From positions 1 through 64,000 of the forward strand of contig JBGVIT010000036.1 in assembly GCA_045128915.1 (NCBI GenBank): a stretch of 64,000 bases of DNA. Reading direction: 5' to 3'. Made by a program: the position numbers and the translations under genes. The notes under the pieces are model-generated. The model did not search any database and was not told where the DNA came from. It saw only the letters and a list, made by a program, of their open reading frames with translations. Positions 62,730-64,000 of the stretch are shown piece after piece. Numbering within the stretch: position 1 is the stretch's first letter; the number at the start of each line of letters is the position of its first letter. The DNA comes from RGIG9115 sp045128915 (lineage in GTDB: Bacteria; Bacillota; Clostridia; UBA1381).

Positions 62730-64000
62730 ATGTATTTTGAACAATGGAACGGATTTAAGCTCAACACCTGGGACAGAGAAATCAACGTAAGTGATTTTAT
62801 CAAACAAAATTATACTCCGTATCACGGAAACGCGGACTTCCTTGAAGGCCCCACAGAGCGTACTTCAGAACTTAACAAGAAAATTAAGGACCTGCAGAAA
62901 AAGGAAATAGACAACGGCGGTGTTCTGGACATTGACACCGAAAATATCTCTTCACTTTTGTCATATCCTGCGGGATATATAGATAAGGACAAGGAAATAA
63001 TCGTAGGTCTTCAGACAGATGAGCCTCTAAAGCGCGGAGTAAACCCATTCGGCGGCATGAGAATGGCAAGAAGTGCTGTTAAGGCTTACGGCTATGAACT
63101 TTCACAGAATATTGAAGATGCTTTTGAATACAAAACTACTCATAACGACGGCGTATTCAGCGTTTATACTGAGGATATGCTCAAAGCTCGTCATTTTGGT
63201 ATTCTTACAGGACTTCCCGATGCATACGGCAGAGGAAGAATTATAGGTGATTACAGACGTTGTGCTTTGTACGGCGTTGATGCTCTTATTGAACAGAAGA
63301 AAAAGGATAAAGAAAAATACAGCCAATATGATATGTCTGAGGATAATATAAGAACATGTCAGGAAATTTATAAGCAGATTGATTTCCTCGAAAGGCTTAA
63401 GAAAATGGCAGAGCTGTACGGATTTGATATAAGCAAACCTGCAGCTAACGCAAGAGAAGCTTATCAATGGTTGTACTTTGCATACCTTGCAGCAGTAAAA
63501 GAACAAAACGGTGCTGCAATGTCACTTGGCAGAGTAAGCACATTCCTTGATATATATGTAGAACGTGACATGAAACTAGGACTTCTCACAGAATCAGAAG
63601 CTCAGGAGCTTATGGACGATTTCGTTATGAAGCTCAGAATCGTAAGACAGCTTCGTACTCCTGACTACAACGAGCTTTTCGGCGGTGATCCTACATGGGT
63701 AACAGAGAGCATCGGCGGTATGATGGAAAACAACAACAAAACTCTTGTTACCAAAAACTGTTTCAGAATTCTCAATACCCTTTATAACTTAGGAACAGCT
63801 CCGGAGCCTAACCTTACTGTTTTGTGGTCGGAGCATTTGCCTGAAAACTTCAAGAAGTTCTGTTCAAAGGTTTCTATTGATACTGATTCAATACAATATG
63901 AAAACGACGACCAGATGCGAAAGATTTACGGCGACGATTATGCTATTGCCTGCTGCGTTTCTGCCATGAAGGTCGGAAAGCAGATGCAGTTCTTCGGCGC
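62730..64000 (+). CDS. pflB: Pyruvate formate-lyase, 5' part
   Basis: Start of a glycyl-radical enzyme running off the right edge; 423 codons visible of ~750. MYFEQWNGFKLNTWDREINV opens it, and GVNPFGGMRMA, LTGLPDAYGRGRIIGDYRR and SLGRVSTFLDIYVERD are typical PFL motifs. The catalytic Cys pair is C408-C409 in AIACCVSAMKVGKQMQF. The glycyl-radical loop lies beyond the window. It makes acetyl-CoA and formate from pruvate-derived carbon in strict anaerobiosis. GAAAGGACTG precedes the ATG. pflA would be expected next. Confidence 0.96.
   Translation, partial: MYFEQWNGFKLNTWDREINVSDFIKQNYTPYHGNADFLEGPTERTSELNKKIKDLQKKEIDNGGVLDIDTENISSLLSYPAGYIDKDKEIIVGLQTDEPLKRGVNPFGGMRMARSAVKAYGYELSQNIEDAFEYKTTHNDGVFSVYTEDMLKARHFGILTGLPDAYGRGRIIGDYRRCALYGVDALIEQKKKDKEKYSQYDMSEDNIRTCQEIYKQIDFLERLKKMAELYGFDISKPAANAREAYQWLYFAYLAAVKEQNGAAMSLGRVSTFLDIYVERDMKLGLLTESEAQELMDDFVMKLRIVRQLRTPDYNELFGGDPTWVTESIGGMMENNNKTLVTKNCFRILNTLYNLGTAPEPNLTVLWSEHLPENFKKFCSKVSIDTDSIQYENDDQMRKIYGDDYAIACCVSAMKVGKQMQFFG

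Overview
The window looks like chromosome from a low-GC, anaerobic, gut-type Clostridia bacterium. The basis is AT-rich sequence, consensus sigma-A promoters, GGAGG ribosome sites, YesM/YesN regulators, SLH-anchored surface proteins, cohesin and dockerin modules, GTP-type PEP carboxykinase, pyruvate formate-lyase, a bile-salt-hydrolase-type enzyme and Tn1549-like mobile DNA. I cannot name the genus.

Region 1 (1-20868) is a Gram-positive polysaccharide utilisation locus. Two sugar ABC permeases, a solute-binding lipoprotein, two SLH-domain proteins, a very large secreted heparinase-II/III-like lyase and two further secreted proteins form one minus-strand operon with very short gaps. A YesM/YesN-type two-component system lies just upstream. 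On the plus strand, a GH106-like alpha-L-rhamnosidase and a GH28-like enzyme overlap by 14 nt. Together they suggest surface capture and cleavage of an acidic, rhamnose- and uronate-containing polymer such as pectin, followed by import and intracellular trimming.

Region 2 (20869-35100) is accessory and decayed. It holds a gene relic, an intact-looking IS3/IS150-type element, and a small AraC-linked oxidoreductase operon whose quinone-oxidoreductase-like gene is cut by one nonsense codon. A truncated IS1182-type transposase follows. Next is a shrunken conjugative or plasmid-like element with RepA, ParA, a ParB-start/helicase chimera, a HipA-like kinase with its HTH partner, and a DUF3848 fragment. 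No integrase or relaxase is visible. The element ends just before recA.

Region 3 (35100-39000) is core and sugar metabolism: recA, HPr, a small conserved protein, a ketose 3-epimerase/D-lyxose isomerase pair behind phased direct repeats, and a DUF1653 protein. Region 4 (39034-47229) holds three adjacent surface genes: a cohesin-SLH anchor, a dockerin protein and a 1879-residue Ig-repeat SLH protein whose N-terminus also looks cohesin-like. This could be a compact, self-assembling surface complex.

Region 5 (47368-64000) holds glutaminase, RmuC and a choloylglycine hydrolase. It then has a five-gene minus-strand operon (Zn-dehydrogenase, FGGY kinase, two mannitol-dehydrogenase-like proteins, LacZ) facing a UlaG-like hydrolase and a ROK regulator across a perfectly symmetric bidirectional promoter. 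PEP carboxykinase and the 5' part of pyruvate formate-lyase close the window.
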